From contig CANRDQ010000033.1 in the NCBI GenBank assembly GCA_947629395.1, positions 1 to 13,153 on the forward strand: DNA of 13,153 nt. Reading direction: 5' to 3'. Source of the stretch: an uncultured Bacilli bacterium. Its GTDB lineage: Bacteria; Bacillota_I; Bacilli_A; RF39; UBA660. How positions within the stretch are numbered: position 1 is the first letter of the stretch; each line of letters starts with the position of its first letter. Positions 6,198 to 13,153 of this stretch are shown here, piece by piece. The position numbers and the translations under genes are program-made. Below the pieces are notes generated by a model, which ran no database searches, had not been told where the DNA came from, and saw only the letters and a program-made list of their open reading frames with translations.

Positions 6198-6747
6198 TTT
6201 TAAAGCCAATATAACCAATACAAAATAGAAATATACCTAGAAGTGCAGTGATTAAATCCTGCATTGTATCTACTACTCCTGTTTCTAAACTTTGCATATT
6301 AGTATTAAAAAAAGTATCGGCACTAAATTCATATATTTCCCAAAGAGAAGCAATTCCTAAAGTAATAATTATAAACATAAAAGCCATAACATAATATCTA
6401 CTTTGATTATATAACTTTAACTTTGTTAATAGATAAATTCCTAAACCACCAGAACAAATACCAAAAATAAAATGTGTTAATGTATCAAACCACTCTATAC
6501 TATCATAAAAATTAAAAACACTTCCTAAAAAGTCCGCAACAAAAACAAAGACTAAATATAAAAAAACTTCTTTATCAGTCATTCTTAACCTAGGAATTTT
6601 ATTTAATAATAAAGGAAATAAAAAGACTAAAAATAAACATCCATAATCGATAATATTTTTAAAATTAAAAGCTATAATATCTTTTAAAACTAAAAATAAA
6701 TCTATAAATAATACACTAGTTATAATAAAATTATTTATCTTTCTCAT
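6181..6747 (-). CDS. DUF2238/YjdF-like polytopic membrane protein
   Basis: Membrane protein of 188 residues, about six TM helices, unknown function. Conserved polar motifs inside the membrane part are WFDTLTH (86-92), WEIYEFSAD (136-144) and VDTMQDL (159-165); this trio of acidic/His signatures is what I associate with DUF2238 (YjdF-like) proteins. AGAAGG precedes the ATG by 5 bases. It lies 33 bases downstream of the end of the YtxH-like gene, whose terminator intervenes, and no separate promoter can be seen, so expression may depend on read-through. Its stop lies inside the end of the convergent Ca2+ ATPase gene. The family assignment rests on motifs only. Confidence 0.72.
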   Translation of the reverse strand: MRKINNFIITSVLFIDLFLVLKDIIAFNFKNIIDYGCLFLVFLFPLLLNKIPRLRMTDKEVFLYLVFVFVADFLGSVFNFYDSIEWFDTLTHFIFGICSGGLGIYLLTKLKLYNQSRYYVMAFMFIIITLGIASLWEIYEFSADTFFNTNMQSLETGVVDTMQDLITALLGIFLFCIGYIGFKIKHRP

Positions 6748-6780
6748 CGATACCTTCTTTCTTTTTTTTACTAACTAAAA

Positions 6781-6801
6781 AAGCATAAATTACTTATGCT
6801 T
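6781..6801 (-). terminator. Terminator after the YtxH-like gene
   Basis: AAGCATAA / TTATGCTT (8 bp perfect stem, 5-base loop) followed on the minus strand by TTTT. The first arm contains the TAA stop of the YtxH-like gene. The next gene starts 34 bases beyond it, so the site may act as an attenuator for that gene. Confidence 0.7.
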
Positions 6802-7195
6802 CTATTTTATTAATTATATCTTTTAAAGTTTTAACTGTAGCTGTCTTAAATTCTTTTGTAGTTTGAAGTAAAACTTTATTACCAGCTTGACTAGCCGCAT
6901 CAATCATTTCATCACAACTTCTTTTTATTTCTCGTGCTTTACCTTTTGCCACTGCTACTACTTTTTCCTTTTTTAATTCTTTAATTTGATTCTCTATTTC
7001 TACTTTAACTTCATCAATAAAGTCTGAAATATTATCTGAATTAAGACCTTGTAGTTTTTCTTTTAATTCTTTATATTTACCTTGTATTTTCTTTCTTGTT
7101 TCTTTACCTTTATTTGGAGCGAATAAAACTCCAACTCCAGCTCCTAATGCTGTACCTGTTAAAAATGTTAATATTGAATTTGTTTTTTTACTCAT
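6794..7195 (-). CDS. YtxH-domain protein (general-stress-type envelope protein)
   Basis: Small protein of 133 residues. The N-terminus has a hydrophobic, glycine-zipper segment (Gly14, Gly18, Gly20, Gly22) followed directly by LFAPNKGKETR (24-34), the YtxH family signature. The rest is a charged, probably helical coiled-coil tail (KELKEKL, EVKVEIENQIKELKKEK). In Bacillus, ytxH lies beside ytxG in a stress-induced operon; the same pairing is present here, with the YtxG-like gene 20 bases upstream. The molecular function is unknown. AAGGA lies about 10 bases before the ATG. No sigma-B-type promoter was recognised. Confidence 0.85.
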   Translation of the reverse strand: MSKKTNSILTFLTGTALGAGVGVLFAPNKGKETRKKIQGKYKELKEKLQGLNSDNISDFIDEVKVEIENQIKELKKEKVVAVAKGKAREIKRSCDEMIDAASQAGNKVLLQTTKEFKTATVKTLKDIINKIEA

Positions 7196-7215
7196 ATCTT
7201 TAATCCTTCCTCTTC

Positions 7216-7452
7216 TTATTTTCCTATTAGTTTTATTTTTAAATCTATTAAGTAATCTATTATATTTTTAACCAATGTACTTACTTGTTCTATAGCCGTA
7301 AAGGTATCATTCATAGAATCAAGTTTTTCTTGTGTATCTGTAATTATAGTATCTATCTTATTTACTGTTTTTATACTTTTTATTGTTAAAAATATTAAAG
7401 TAATAATTAAAACCAATAATAAGATACATCCAACTAAATGTAATATTTCCAT
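7216..7452 (-). CDS. YtxG/DUF948-like single-TM protein
   Basis: Protein of 78 residues with an N-terminal TM helix (about 5-24) and a coiled-coil-like tail (KTVNKIDTIITDTQEKLDSMNDTF). The length is short compared with Bacillus YtxG, but the topology, the 'TVNKID... TQEKLDSM' repeat pattern and the position directly before a YtxH gene support a DUF948-type identity. It is probably the first gene of the unit, with a promoter TGTGTTAGAAT upstream and AAGGA 9-10 bases before the ATG. Function unknown; probably membrane-associated. Confidence 0.72.
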   Translation of the reverse strand: MEILHLVGCILLLVLIITLIFLTIKSIKTVNKIDTIITDTQEKLDSMNDTFTAIEQVSTLVKNIIDYLIDLKIKLIGK

Positions 7453-7472
7453 AATATCACGTCCTTACCACT

Positions 7473-7483
7473 ATTCTAACACA
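7473..7483 (-). promoter_or_regulatory. Extended -10 promoter of the YtxG/YtxH unit
   Basis: Minus-strand TGTGTTAGAAT: extended TG and a 5-of-6 -10 hexamer (TAGAAT, 7478-7473). It is the same core as at 2844-2854 and 8349-8359. Its position, 21 bases before the start codon, fits a short leader. Confidence 0.55.
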
Positions 7484-7509
7484 CATATATTTTTTAGTTT
7501 TTGAATTAT

Positions 7510-8322
7510 TTATCTTTTGACATTGTTAGACGTTTTTAAATTAGAAATTCTCTTACGTATCTTTTTAATTTCTTTTCTTCTTTTAATAATTATTAAACTC
7601 GCTACTAAAACTATAAAAGAACCAATAATTATCAATATTCCACCTAATAATTGATTATTATTAACTTTTATTACTAATGATTTATTATCATTTTTAGGTT
7701 TAGAATATTCTTTTTTTATTTTTATTTTCTTAGTTTGATTAGTAATAGGTATTTCTAATTTTATAGATTCACTAACTCTATTATTAGAAGCTTTACCAGA
7801 AACATCTAGTGTTACTACTAAAACAGAATTTAAAACTCGACCAGTTTCTTCTTTTATTTTTTTTATTTCTTCTTTATAAAAATCATAATCTATGGCTATT
7901 TCTTCATGTAATTTGGTATTTTTAACATCTTCTAATTTAATAGTTTTCTTTTTTATAAAATTATATTTTTTAGTTTTAACTAATTTTTCATTATCTTTAG
8001 CTAATAAAGTTCCATCTATTTTATAGGTATATTCTAAATCTACTTTTTTATTAGTATCAATTTGGACATCGAAAACAGGTAATACTTTAGATATAGCAGC
8101 CGCTACATAATCATCCTGTTCTTTTAAAATATCTTTATGATAGTATTTATCTCCTTGTGTTAATATTTCATAAGTTAGTTTTTTTGATGATTTAAAGATT
8201 ACATCTTTTGTTTGTTCTTTAATAGAAATACTTTGGACAACGACAAAAACTCCAACACCAAAAACAAGTGTCGCTAAAAAACTTAGAAATATAAATATTC
8301 CATAATTTTGACCTTTTTTCAT
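7510..8322 (-). CDS. Membrane-anchored extracytoplasmic protein, DUF5305-like
   Basis: Protein of 270 residues with a TM helix near the N-terminus (about 8-31), a 190-residue beta-rich, Lys-rich region predicted outside the cell (YTYKIDGTLLA at 98-108, SVLVVTLDVSGK at 166-177, IKLEIPIT at 187-194), and a second TM helix (about 225-247) followed by a strongly basic tail. The two-TM frame around a YTY...L-A domain resembles the DUF5305 family of unknown function; I hold this assignment loosely. Such proteins elsewhere sit near signal peptidase or secretion genes, but none is seen here. It has its own promoter (8349-8359); the ribosome site is weak (a purine stretch GGTTAGAG). The YtxG unit starts about 58 bases downstream with its own promoter. 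Confidence 0.6.
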   Translation of the reverse strand: MKKGQNYGIFIFLSFLATLVFGVGVFVVVQSISIKEQTKDVIFKSSKKLTYEILTQGDKYYHKDILKEQDDYVAAAISKVLPVFDVQIDTNKKVDLEYTYKIDGTLLAKDNEKLVKTKKYNFIKKKTIKLEDVKNTKLHEEIAIDYDFYKEEIKKIKEETGRVLNSVLVVTLDVSGKASNNRVSESIKLEIPITNQTKKIKIKKEYSKPKNDNKSLVIKVNNNQLLGGILIIIGSFIVLVASLIIIKRRKEIKKIRKRISNLKTSNNVKR

Positions 8323-8348
8323 ATCTCTAACCTACTACTTTCATATAC

Positions 8349-8359
8349 ATTATAACACA
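8349..8359 (-). promoter_or_regulatory. Extended -10 promoter of the DUF5305-like gene
   Basis: Minus-strand TGTGTTATAAT, perfect TATAAT at 8354-8349. It abuts the T tract of the guanine-deaminase terminator, only 7 bases away, so the -35 zone is terminator sequence. Confidence 0.65.
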
Positions 8360-8362
8360 AAT

Positions 8363-8382
8363 AAAAAAACTATAAAGTTTTA
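8363..8382 (-). terminator. Terminator of the ruvA-rdgB-ruvB-queA-guaD operon
   Basis: On the minus strand AAAACT / AGTTTT (6 bp stem, 4-base loop, 8381-8366) is followed by further T and starts right after the TAA of the deaminase gene. The stem is short and AU-rich, so termination may be partial. Confidence 0.6.
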
Positions 8383-8832
8383 TTAATACATTTCTCCTTT
8401 ATAGTCATCTAATAAATCATTACATTCTTTATTTTTAATTTGTTTTTTATTTATAAGTTCTTTATTTGTACCTTCTAAATATTGATATATAGCATCATCT
8501 CTAAAACCTATCTTAGCGGCATCTTTTCTGTCTGTTCCATAATATATATCTTTAATATTAGCCCAAACAGTTGCGGATAAACACATAGGACAAGGTTCTG
8601 TAGTAGTATAAAGAACACAACCTGTCAAATCATTAGTATTAAGTTTTTGACAAGCATCTCTAATAGCTGTAACTTCAGCATGAGCAGTTGGATCATTATT
8701 AATTAAAACTTTATTATGACCAACTCCAACAATCTGACCATCTTTAACAATTACTGCCCCAAATGGTCCTCCTTCTTTATTTTTTATACCATTTCTGGCT
8801 TCTTCAATAGCTGTTTTAAAATATTGTTCCAT
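8383..8832 (-). CDS. guaD: Guanine deaminase-like CDA-family enzyme
   Basis: Zinc-dependent deaminase of 149 residues, cytidine-deaminase fold. The zinc and catalytic motifs are intact: PTAHAE (His51, Glu53) and TEPCPMC (Cys81, Cys84). GGPFGAVIVKDG near the N-terminus, NDPTAHAEVTAIR, and the C-terminal GFRDDAIY follow Bacillus guanine deaminase closely, more than tRNA adenosine deaminase (TadA), so conversion of guanine to xanthine is the likely reaction. It is the last gene of the ruv/queA operon, 12 bases after queA; its ribosome site AGGAG includes part of the queA stop. Other nucleobase substrates cannot be excluded. Confidence 0.82.
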   Translation of the reverse strand: MEQYFKTAIEEARNGIKNKEGGPFGAVIVKDGQIVGVGHNKVLINNDPTAHAEVTAIRDACQKLNTNDLTGCVLYTTTEPCPMCLSATVWANIKDIYYGTDRKDAAKIGFRDDAIYQYLEGTNKELINKKQIKNKECNDLLDDYKGEMY

Positions 8833-8844
8833 AATTTTTCTCTC

Positions 8845-9870
8845 CTAACAAATAAACATAGCATCCCCAAATGAGAAAAAGCGATATTTCTCTTGTACTG
8901 CAATATTATATGCTTTTAAAATTAATTCTCTTCCAGCTAAAGCTGAAACTAACATAATTAATGTTGACTTTGGTAAATGGAAATTAGTAATTAAACCATC
9001 TATAGCTTTAAACTCATAACCAGGATAAATAAATATTTTTGTCCAACCACTAGTTGCGATAAATTTATCATGTTCACTTCTAATTGTTTCTAAAACTCTA
9101 GTAGAAGTAGTTCCTACTGAAATAATTCTTCTACCTTCTGCTTGAGCTTTATTTAATATAGAAGCCGTCTCTTCATTCATAGAATAAAATTCTTCATGCA
9201 TATGATGTTCTAATATATTATCTGTCTCAACAGGACGGAATGTTCCAAGTCCCACGTGTAAGGTTACATAAGTGATAATAACACCTTTATTTTGTAATTC
9301 TGTCATTAGTTCCTTTGTAAAATGAAGTCCCGCTGTTGGAGCAGCTGCTGACCCTACTTGTTTAGCATACACTGTTTGATAACGACTTTGATCTTCCAAT
9401 TTTTCATGAATGTATGGTGGTAGTGGCATTGTCCCTAATTTATCTAATATTTCATAAAGGATACCATCATAAATAAGTTCAAAATGACGGATTCCCTCAT
9501 CCATTACTTTAATACATTTTGCTTTTAAAAGTCCATCTCCAAAAGAAACAACTGTTCCTTCTTTTATTCTTCTAGCTGGTTTAGTAAGACATTCCCAAAT
9601 ATCATTTTTAATATTCTTTAACAATAAAACTTCTATAACTGCTTTAGTATCTTCTTTTTCTCCTATTAATCTAGCAGGTAATACTTTAGTATCATTAAGA
9701 ACTAAAACATCACCTTCATGTAAATAATCTTTTATATCATAAAAATGCTTATGTTCTATTTCTTCAGTCTTTCTATTTAAGACCATAAGACGTGAACTAT
9801 CACGTTTTTCTATTGGTGTTTGAGCAATTAACTCTTGTGGTAATTCATAATCAAAATCTTCTATATTCAT
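8845..9870 (-). CDS. queA: S-adenosylmethionine:tRNA ribosyltransferase-isomerase
   Basis: Enzyme of queuosine synthesis that transfers and isomerises the ribosyl part of SAM onto preQ1 at the tRNA wobble position, giving epoxyqueuosine. At 341 residues it is full length. Family blocks are all present: [13 protein letters not shown] (5-17), RDSSRLMVL (23-31), [11 protein letters not shown] (58-68), PLPPYIH (149-155), the [13 protein letters not shown] core (173-185), GLGTFRPV (207-214), [11 protein letters not shown] (251-261) and the C-terminal [24 protein letters not shown] overlaps the ruvB stop and lies 5 bases before the ATG. queA is typically followed by tgt in Bacillota; here guaD follows instead, and tgt is not in the window. 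Confidence 0.96.
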   Translation of the reverse strand: MNIEDFDYELPQELIAQTPIEKRDSSRLMVLNRKTEEIEHKHFYDIKDYLHEGDVLVLNDTKVLPARLIGEKEDTKAVIEVLLLKNIKNDIWECLTKPARRIKEGTVVSFGDGLLKAKCIKVMDEGIRHFELIYDGILYEILDKLGTMPLPPYIHEKLEDQSRYQTVYAKQVGSAAAPTAGLHFTKELMTELQNKGVIITYVTLHVGLGTFRPVETDNILEHHMHEEFYSMNEETASILNKAQAEGRRIISVGTTSTRVLETIRSEHDKFIATSGWTKIFIYPGYEFKAIDGLITNFHLPKSTLIMLVSALAGRELILKAYNIAVQEKYRFFSFGDAMFIC

Positions 9871-9880
9871 AGTTACCTCC

Positions 9881-10873
9881 TTATGGTTTTGGTATATTTA
9901 AAGCTTCATAACCTTTATCAGTTACTACTCTACCACGACTAGTTCTTTTTAATAAACCTGTCTGTAATAAATAAGGTTCATAGACATCTTCAATAGTAGA
10001 TACTTCTTCTCCAATTGTACTAGCAATAGATTCTACTCCCACTGGTCCTCCGCCAAATTTATAAATAATTGATTTTAATAATTGATGGTCAACCTCATCT
10101 AGTCCTAAACTATCTACTTTAAGTCTATCTAAAGCTTTACGAGTAATATCTATATCTATAGATTTACAACCTTCAACTAAAGCAAAATCTCTTACTCTTT
10201 TAAAGAGTCTATTCGCAATTCTTGGTGTTCCACGACTACGACTAGCCAGTTCTATAGCCGCATCATCTTCTATTGGTACATTTAAAACTCTAGAAGTTCT
10301 CTTTATAATTTCTGTTAATTCTTCTACTGTATAGTATTGCAATTTAGAAATTATCCCAAAACGATCTCTTAATGGTGAAGTTAAATCTCCTGCTCTAGTT
10401 GTTGCCCCTACTAAAGTAAATGGTGGTAAATCTATTCTAATGTTACGACTATTGCCTTCATTACCCACAATAATATCTAAAGTAAAATCTTCCATTGCCG
10501 GATAAAGAATTTCTTCTATATATTTTGGTATACGGTGTATTTCATCAATAAATAATACATCACCTGGTTCTAATGAAGAAAGCAATGCCGCTAAATCACC
10601 AGATTTCTCAATACTAGGACCAGTAGCAGTTTTTATATTACTACCAAGTTCATGAGCTATAATATGAGCAAGAGTTGTTTTTCCCAGACCTGGAGGACCA
10701 TATAATAATACATGATCAAGAGATTCATCTCTTATTTTAGCTGACTCTATAAATACTTTTATATTATCTTTGACTACACTTTGTCCAATGTACTCATCCA
10801 AATAACTAGGTCTAATTGATTCACTAAATAAATCTTCTCCTAATTCTTCATTACTAAGTACCCTATCATTCAT
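9881..10873 (-). CDS. ruvB: Holliday junction branch-migration helicase RuvB
   Basis: AAA+ motor that, with RuvA, drives branch migration of Holliday junctions. At 330 residues it is typical. Walker [10 protein letters not shown] (59-67), Walker B LFIDE (107-111) with HR, sensor I GATTR (156-160), the arginine-finger region LRDRFG (168-173), sensor [11 protein letters not shown], and a C-terminal winged helix (about 255-330, [14 protein letters not shown]). It is translated from the tail of the pyrophosphatase gene: that gene's TAG is part of the TAGGTG ribosome site. It is separated from ruvA by the inserted pyrophosphatase gene. Confidence 0.97.
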   Translation of the reverse strand: MNDRVLSNEELGEDLFSESIRPSYLDEYIGQSVVKDNIKVFIESAKIRDESLDHVLLYGPPGLGKTTLAHIIAHELGSNIKTATGPSIEKSGDLAALLSSLEPGDVLFIDEIHRIPKYIEEILYPAMEDFTLDIIVGNEGNSRNIRIDLPPFTLVGATTRAGDLTSPLRDRFGIISKLQYYTVEELTEIIKRTSRVLNVPIEDDAAIELASRSRGTPRIANRLFKRVRDFALVEGCKSIDIDITRKALDRLKVDSLGLDEVDHQLLKSIIYKFGGGPVGVESIASTIGEEVSTIEDVYEPYLLQTGLLKRTSRGRVVTDKGYEALNIPKP

Positions 10874-10881
10874 AATTTCAC

Positions 10882-11469
10882 CTACTTATATATTTTTAAT
10901 AATTCATTAATTGCTCTTGCTCTATGTGATACAGAATTTTTCTCTACTTCACTAGCCTCACCAAATGTTTTTCCTAATTCATCAGATAAAAATAGGCAAT
11001 CATAACCAAATGAAGTATCTCCTCTTTCTTCCTTTGTTATTGTACCATAAGTTTTACCTTCTACATTAAAATATTTATTATTTGGCTTATAAAGTACAAT
11101 ATTACAAACAAAATAGGCTTTTCTATCAATTAAACCTTTCATCTTCTCTAAAAGCTTTTCTCTATTCTTTTTATCATTACCATGTTCTCCCGCATATCTA
11201 GCACTATAAATACCTGGTTCATTATTTAAAGCTGATACACAAAGACCAGAATCATCAGCAATCACATCATAATTCATATTTTTACTTTGTAAATACTCAC
11301 TAACAGTTCTAGCTTTTATTAAAGAATTTTCTAAAAAAGTTTTCCCATTTTCTTCAATTTCTTCATGATAACCAATATCTTCAAGGGCTAATATCTCTTT
11401 ATCTTTAAATATTTCTTTAAATTCTTTTATTTTATGTTTATTGTTACTAGCTAAAACAATTTTCTCCAT
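10882..11469 (-). CDS. rdgB: XTP/dITP pyrophosphatase (RdgB/HAM1 family)
   Basis: House-cleaning enzyme that hydrolyses dITP, ITP and XTP to the monophosphate and PPi, keeping deaminated purines out of DNA and RNA. At 195 residues it is standard. Signature segments: [12 protein letters not shown] (6-17), [11 protein letters not shown] (71-81, catalytic Asp72), GIYSARYAG (86-94), FGYDCLF (154-160) and SHRARA (181-186). It lies between ruvA and ruvB with 10- and 8-base gaps, and AAAGGAG precedes the ATG by 5 bases. This position is unusual to me, but the join to DNA repair and to guaD in the same operon is functionally sensible. Confidence 0.95.
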   Translation of the reverse strand: MEKIVLASNNKHKIKEFKEIFKDKEILALEDIGYHEEIEENGKTFLENSLIKARTVSEYLQSKNMNYDVIADDSGLCVSALNNEPGIYSARYAGEHGNDKKNREKLLEKMKGLIDRKAYFVCNIVLYKPNNKYFNVEGKTYGTITKEERGDTSFGYDCLFLSDELGKTFGEASEVEKNSVSHRARAINELLKIYK

Positions 11470-11479
11470 ATATACTCCT

Positions 11480-12043
11480 TTATTTTAACATAAGTTTTAA
11501 AGCATCTTTTATTTGTTCTTCTAAATTCTTAGACTTATCTACTAATTTAATAACTTGTTTAATATCTTTATCTTTATAACCAAGACCTTGTAATACTTCT
11601 ATTAATTCTTCAGAATTATCTTCTTGTCTAAATAATGGTCCCATATCTATAGCTGTAAGTTTTCCTTTTAAATCTAAAATCATTTGTTTAGCTAATTTAT
11701 CTCCTATTTTAGGAAATTTTTTAAGATATAAAATATTTTCTCTTTCAACAGCATCCACTATTCCATCAATTGAACCTGTCGCTAATATTGGTAAAGCCAT
11801 CTTACAACCTAAACCTTTAACATTTATTAATTTTAAAAATAGTTCTCTTTCTTCTTGAGTAGCAAACCCAAATAAACTATGTTCATCTTCTTTTATTTGT
11901 TGATATAAATAAATTTTATAACTTTTATTTTCTTGAAATTGATATGGATTAGGTGTATTAATTAAATATCCTATCCCATTATTATCAAGGGCAATACTAT
12001 TACTATAAATTTCTGTAACTGTTCCAATTATGTAATCATACAT
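11480..12043 (-). CDS. ruvA: Holliday junction DNA-binding protein RuvA
   Basis: Junction-binding subunit of the RuvAB complex. 187 residues in three domains: OB fold (1 to about 63, IIGTVTEIYSNSIAL, LFGFATQEERELF next), two helix-hairpin-helix motifs (LINVKGLGCKMALPIL and FPKIGDKLAKQMILDLKGKL) and a C-terminal RuvB-binding domain (about 140-187, EVLQGLGYKDKDI). It is the first gene of the operon, driven by a TTGCTA-17-TATAAT promoter. AGGAG lies 9 bases before the ATG. RuvC is absent from the window, as expected for Bacillota, which use RecU. Confidence 0.95.
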   Translation of the reverse strand: MYDYIIGTVTEIYSNSIALDNNGIGYLINTPNPYQFQENKSYKIYLYQQIKEDEHSLFGFATQEERELFLKLINVKGLGCKMALPILATGSIDGIVDAVERENILYLKKFPKIGDKLAKQMILDLKGKLTAIDMGPLFRQEDNSEELIEVLQGLGYKDKDIKQVIKLVDKSKNLEEQIKDALKLMLK

Positions 12044-12063
12044 ATTTAATCACTCCTAAAATA

Positions 12064-12092
12064 ATTATAAACTAAACCTTCTAAAATAGCAA
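12064..12092 (-). promoter_or_regulatory. Promoter of the ruvA operon
   Basis: On the minus strand TTGCTA (12092-12087), a 17-base spacer, and a perfect TATAAT (12069-12064). The start of transcription would be near 12057, at the ribosome site, so the leader is very short. This is one of only two promoters in the window with a recognisable -35. No SOS-type (LexA) box was noticed nearby. Confidence 0.6.
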
Positions 12093-12118
12093 CCTTAAAC
12101 ACAAACAAAAGTACGTAA

Positions 12119-12146
12119 AAACCTAATTCGTTTTTGAATTAGGTTT
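12119..12146. terminator. Terminator after rubrerythrin
   Basis: AAACCTAATTC / GAATTAGGTTT is a perfect 11 bp stem with a 6-base loop, 22 bases beyond the rubrerythrin stop. T tracts follow on both strands. The stem resembles that at 1848-1877 (shared CTAATTC/GAATTAG core). Confidence 0.8.
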
Positions 12147-12167
12147 CTTTTATTAACTTTCTTAATT

Positions 12168-12710
12168 TTACTTATAGTTATCAGCACGAACTTCCATATA
12201 ACTCTTTTTATGAGCACATACTGGACAAACTTCTAAAGCATCTTTTCCAATGTAAACATGTCCGCAATTACGACATATCCACATCTTATCTCCATCTTTA
12301 TGGAATACTCTATCATCTTCAACATTTTTAAGTAATGTTAAATATCTTTCTTCATGTTCCTTTTCAATTTTTCCTACTTCTTCAAAAAGAAAAGCAATAT
12401 GATTAAATCCTTCTTCTTTTGCTACTTTAGCAAATTCAGCATACATTTCAGTCCACTCATAGTTTTCACCGTTTGCAGCATCTTTTAAATTTTCTTCTGT
12501 AGAAGGAATTTCTCCATCATGTAATTGTTTAAACCAAAGTTTAGCATGTTCTTTTTCATTATTGGCTGTTTCTTCAAAAATAGCAGCTATTTGTTCATAA
12601 CCATCTTTTTTAGCTTTACTAGCATAATAAGTATATTTGTTTCTAGCTTGACTTTCTCCAGCGAAAGCAGTTAATAAATTTTGTTCTGTTTTTGATCCTT
12701 TTAATTCCAT
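12168..12710 (-). CDS. rbr: Rubrerythrin
   Basis: Non-haem diiron peroxidase that reduces H2O2 in anaerobes. 180 residues: a four-helix ferritin-like domain with diiron ligands visible at Glu19, Glu52/His55 (EKEH), Glu85 and Glu88, and Glu116/His119 (EKEH), then a rubredoxin-like domain with two Cys-x2-Cys knuckles (146/149 and 162/165) that passes electrons to the diiron site. The order and length are those of a classical rubrerythrin. AAGGAG lies 7 bases before the ATG. The gene immediately upstream encodes a PerR-like regulator, so peroxide-responsive control is likely, although I did not find a clear Per box. Confidence 0.95.
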   Translation of the reverse strand: MELKGSKTEQNLLTAFAGESQARNKYTYYASKAKKDGYEQIAAIFEETANNEKEHAKLWFKQLHDGEIPSTEENLKDAANGENYEWTEMYAEFAKVAKEEGFNHIAFLFEEVGKIEKEHEERYLTLLKNVEDDRVFHKDGDKMWICRNCGHVYIGKDALEVCPVCAHKKSYMEVRADNYK

Positions 12711-12738
12711 TTTATTTCTCCTTCTTTCTACTACTATA

Positions 12739-12765
12739 TTTATATCAAAAGAAAATACTTCTTTT
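12739..12765 (-). promoter_or_regulatory. Putative rubrerythrin promoter with adjacent inverted repeat
   Basis: Minus-strand TG-A-TATAAA (12747-12739) is an extended -10 with 5 of 6 bases. Directly upstream is AAAAGAA / TTCTTTT (12747-12765), 7 bp arms and a 5-base loop. This repeat may be a regulatory site or a weak terminator of the perR-like gene. It does not match the Bacillus Per box. Confidence 0.4.
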
Positions 12766-12778
12766 AATATTGGTTATT

Positions 12779-13153
12779 TTAATTGGTATCTTTATTTAAA
12801 CATTTATCACAAACACCATCAAAGACAACTGTACTATCATCTATCTTTACAGAATACTCTTCTTCAAGTCTATGTATCATTTTGTTATATTTTTCATCAA
12901 AGATATCAATGATATTATTACACTTTTTGCAGACTAAATGATAGTGTACATTACAATCACAATCATATCTATAACCGCAATCAGTCATAATTCTTTTTAT
13001 CTTCCCTTCATCTACTAATTTATTCACATTTCTATAAACAGTAGCCTGTCCTACAGTGTCATCAATTTCTAATATTTTTTCATATAAATCAGCAATTGTT
13101 GGATGATTCTTTTCTTTCCTTAATGTTTCCAAAATAAGTTGTTTTTGTTTTGT
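12779..13153 (-). CDS. perR: PerR/Fur family metalloregulator, 5' end outside the window
   Basis: Fur-family repressor, 124 residues visible and open to the right edge. The visible part starts TKQKQLILETLRK, the usual early helix, so the start codon lies beyond the window; the TTG at 13132 is internal, not the start. The winged helix (PTIADLYEKI ... QATVYRNVNKLVDEG) is complete. The metal site reads YRYDCDCNVHYH: an Asp followed by HxH, as in PerR (Asp85, His91, His93) rather than Fur; structural zinc is held by CKKC and CDKC. With rubrerythrin next door, a peroxide sensor using Fe/Mn is the best reading. Fur or Zur remain possible without the missing N-terminal His. Confidence 0.85.
   Translation of the reverse strand, partial: TKQKQLILETLRKEKNHPTIADLYEKILEIDDTVGQATVYRNVNKLVDEGKIKRIMTDCGYRYDCDCNVHYHLVCKKCNNIIDIFDEKYNKMIHRLEEEYSVKIDDSTVVFDGVCDKCLNKDTN

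Noticed and set aside
105..13153. Alternative code with TGA as Trp
   Set aside because: All expected proteins are full length with TGG for Trp and no in-frame TGA; the standard bacterial code suffices.
1..13153. tRNA, rRNA, riboswitch, CRISPR array, transposon or phage remnants
   Set aside because: Intergenic gaps are short and contain only promoters and terminators; no repeats with spacers, transposase or integrase reading frames were seen.

Overview
The window is a compact, very AT-rich (roughly 70% A+T by eye) stretch of a low-GC Gram-positive chromosome. AAGGAGG-type ribosome sites, a class B sortase with its wall-anchored substrate, YtxG/YtxH-like proteins, rubrerythrin next to a PerR-type Fur protein, and a ruvA/ruvB/queA operon all point to an anaerobic or microaerotolerant Bacillota. 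An Erysipelotrichia-like or RF39-like gut lineage is an inference. All reading frames are intact under the ordinary bacterial code; every visible stop is TAA or TAG and none is TGA. There are no RNA genes, CRISPR arrays, insertion sequences or prophage genes that I can see, and no gene-free stretch longer than about 175 bases.

Layout. (1) 105-1848: a secreted protein with an NPNTA sorting signal (-) faces a class B sortase (+). Their shared intergenic region holds both promoters, and the substrate promoter carries a run of seven G in its -35/-10 spacer, the most striking signal in the window. (2) 1870-3462: a Nudix hydrolase and a YcxB-like membrane protein as a two-gene unit (-), a small XRE-type regulator (-), and a divergent 75-residue membrane protein (+). 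(3) 3603-6197: a PMCA-type (P2B) Ca2+ ATPase (+) preceded by a perfect A6-GATATC-T6 palindrome at its putative promoter. (4) 6181-8322: envelope genes on the minus strand: a six-helix DUF2238-like membrane protein, a YtxH/YtxG-like pair, and a two-TM protein resembling DUF5305. (5) 8383-12043: a tight minus-strand operon ruvA - XTP/dITP pyrophosphatase - ruvB - queA - guanine-deaminase-like, with 8-12 base gaps and stop codons lying in or beside the next ribosome site. (6) 12168-13153: rubrerythrin and an upstream PerR-like regulator cut by the right edge.

How it works together. Region 5 combines Holliday-junction processing, nucleotide-pool sanitation, queuosine synthesis and purine salvage. 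Region 6 is a peroxide-defence pair. Region 1 is a self-contained sortase/substrate unit whose substrate may be switched by promoter slippage. Many genes use an extended -10 promoter TGTG(T/C)TATAAT with no good -35, and several terminators abut or overlap stop codons and the next promoter, so the chromosome is economically packed.
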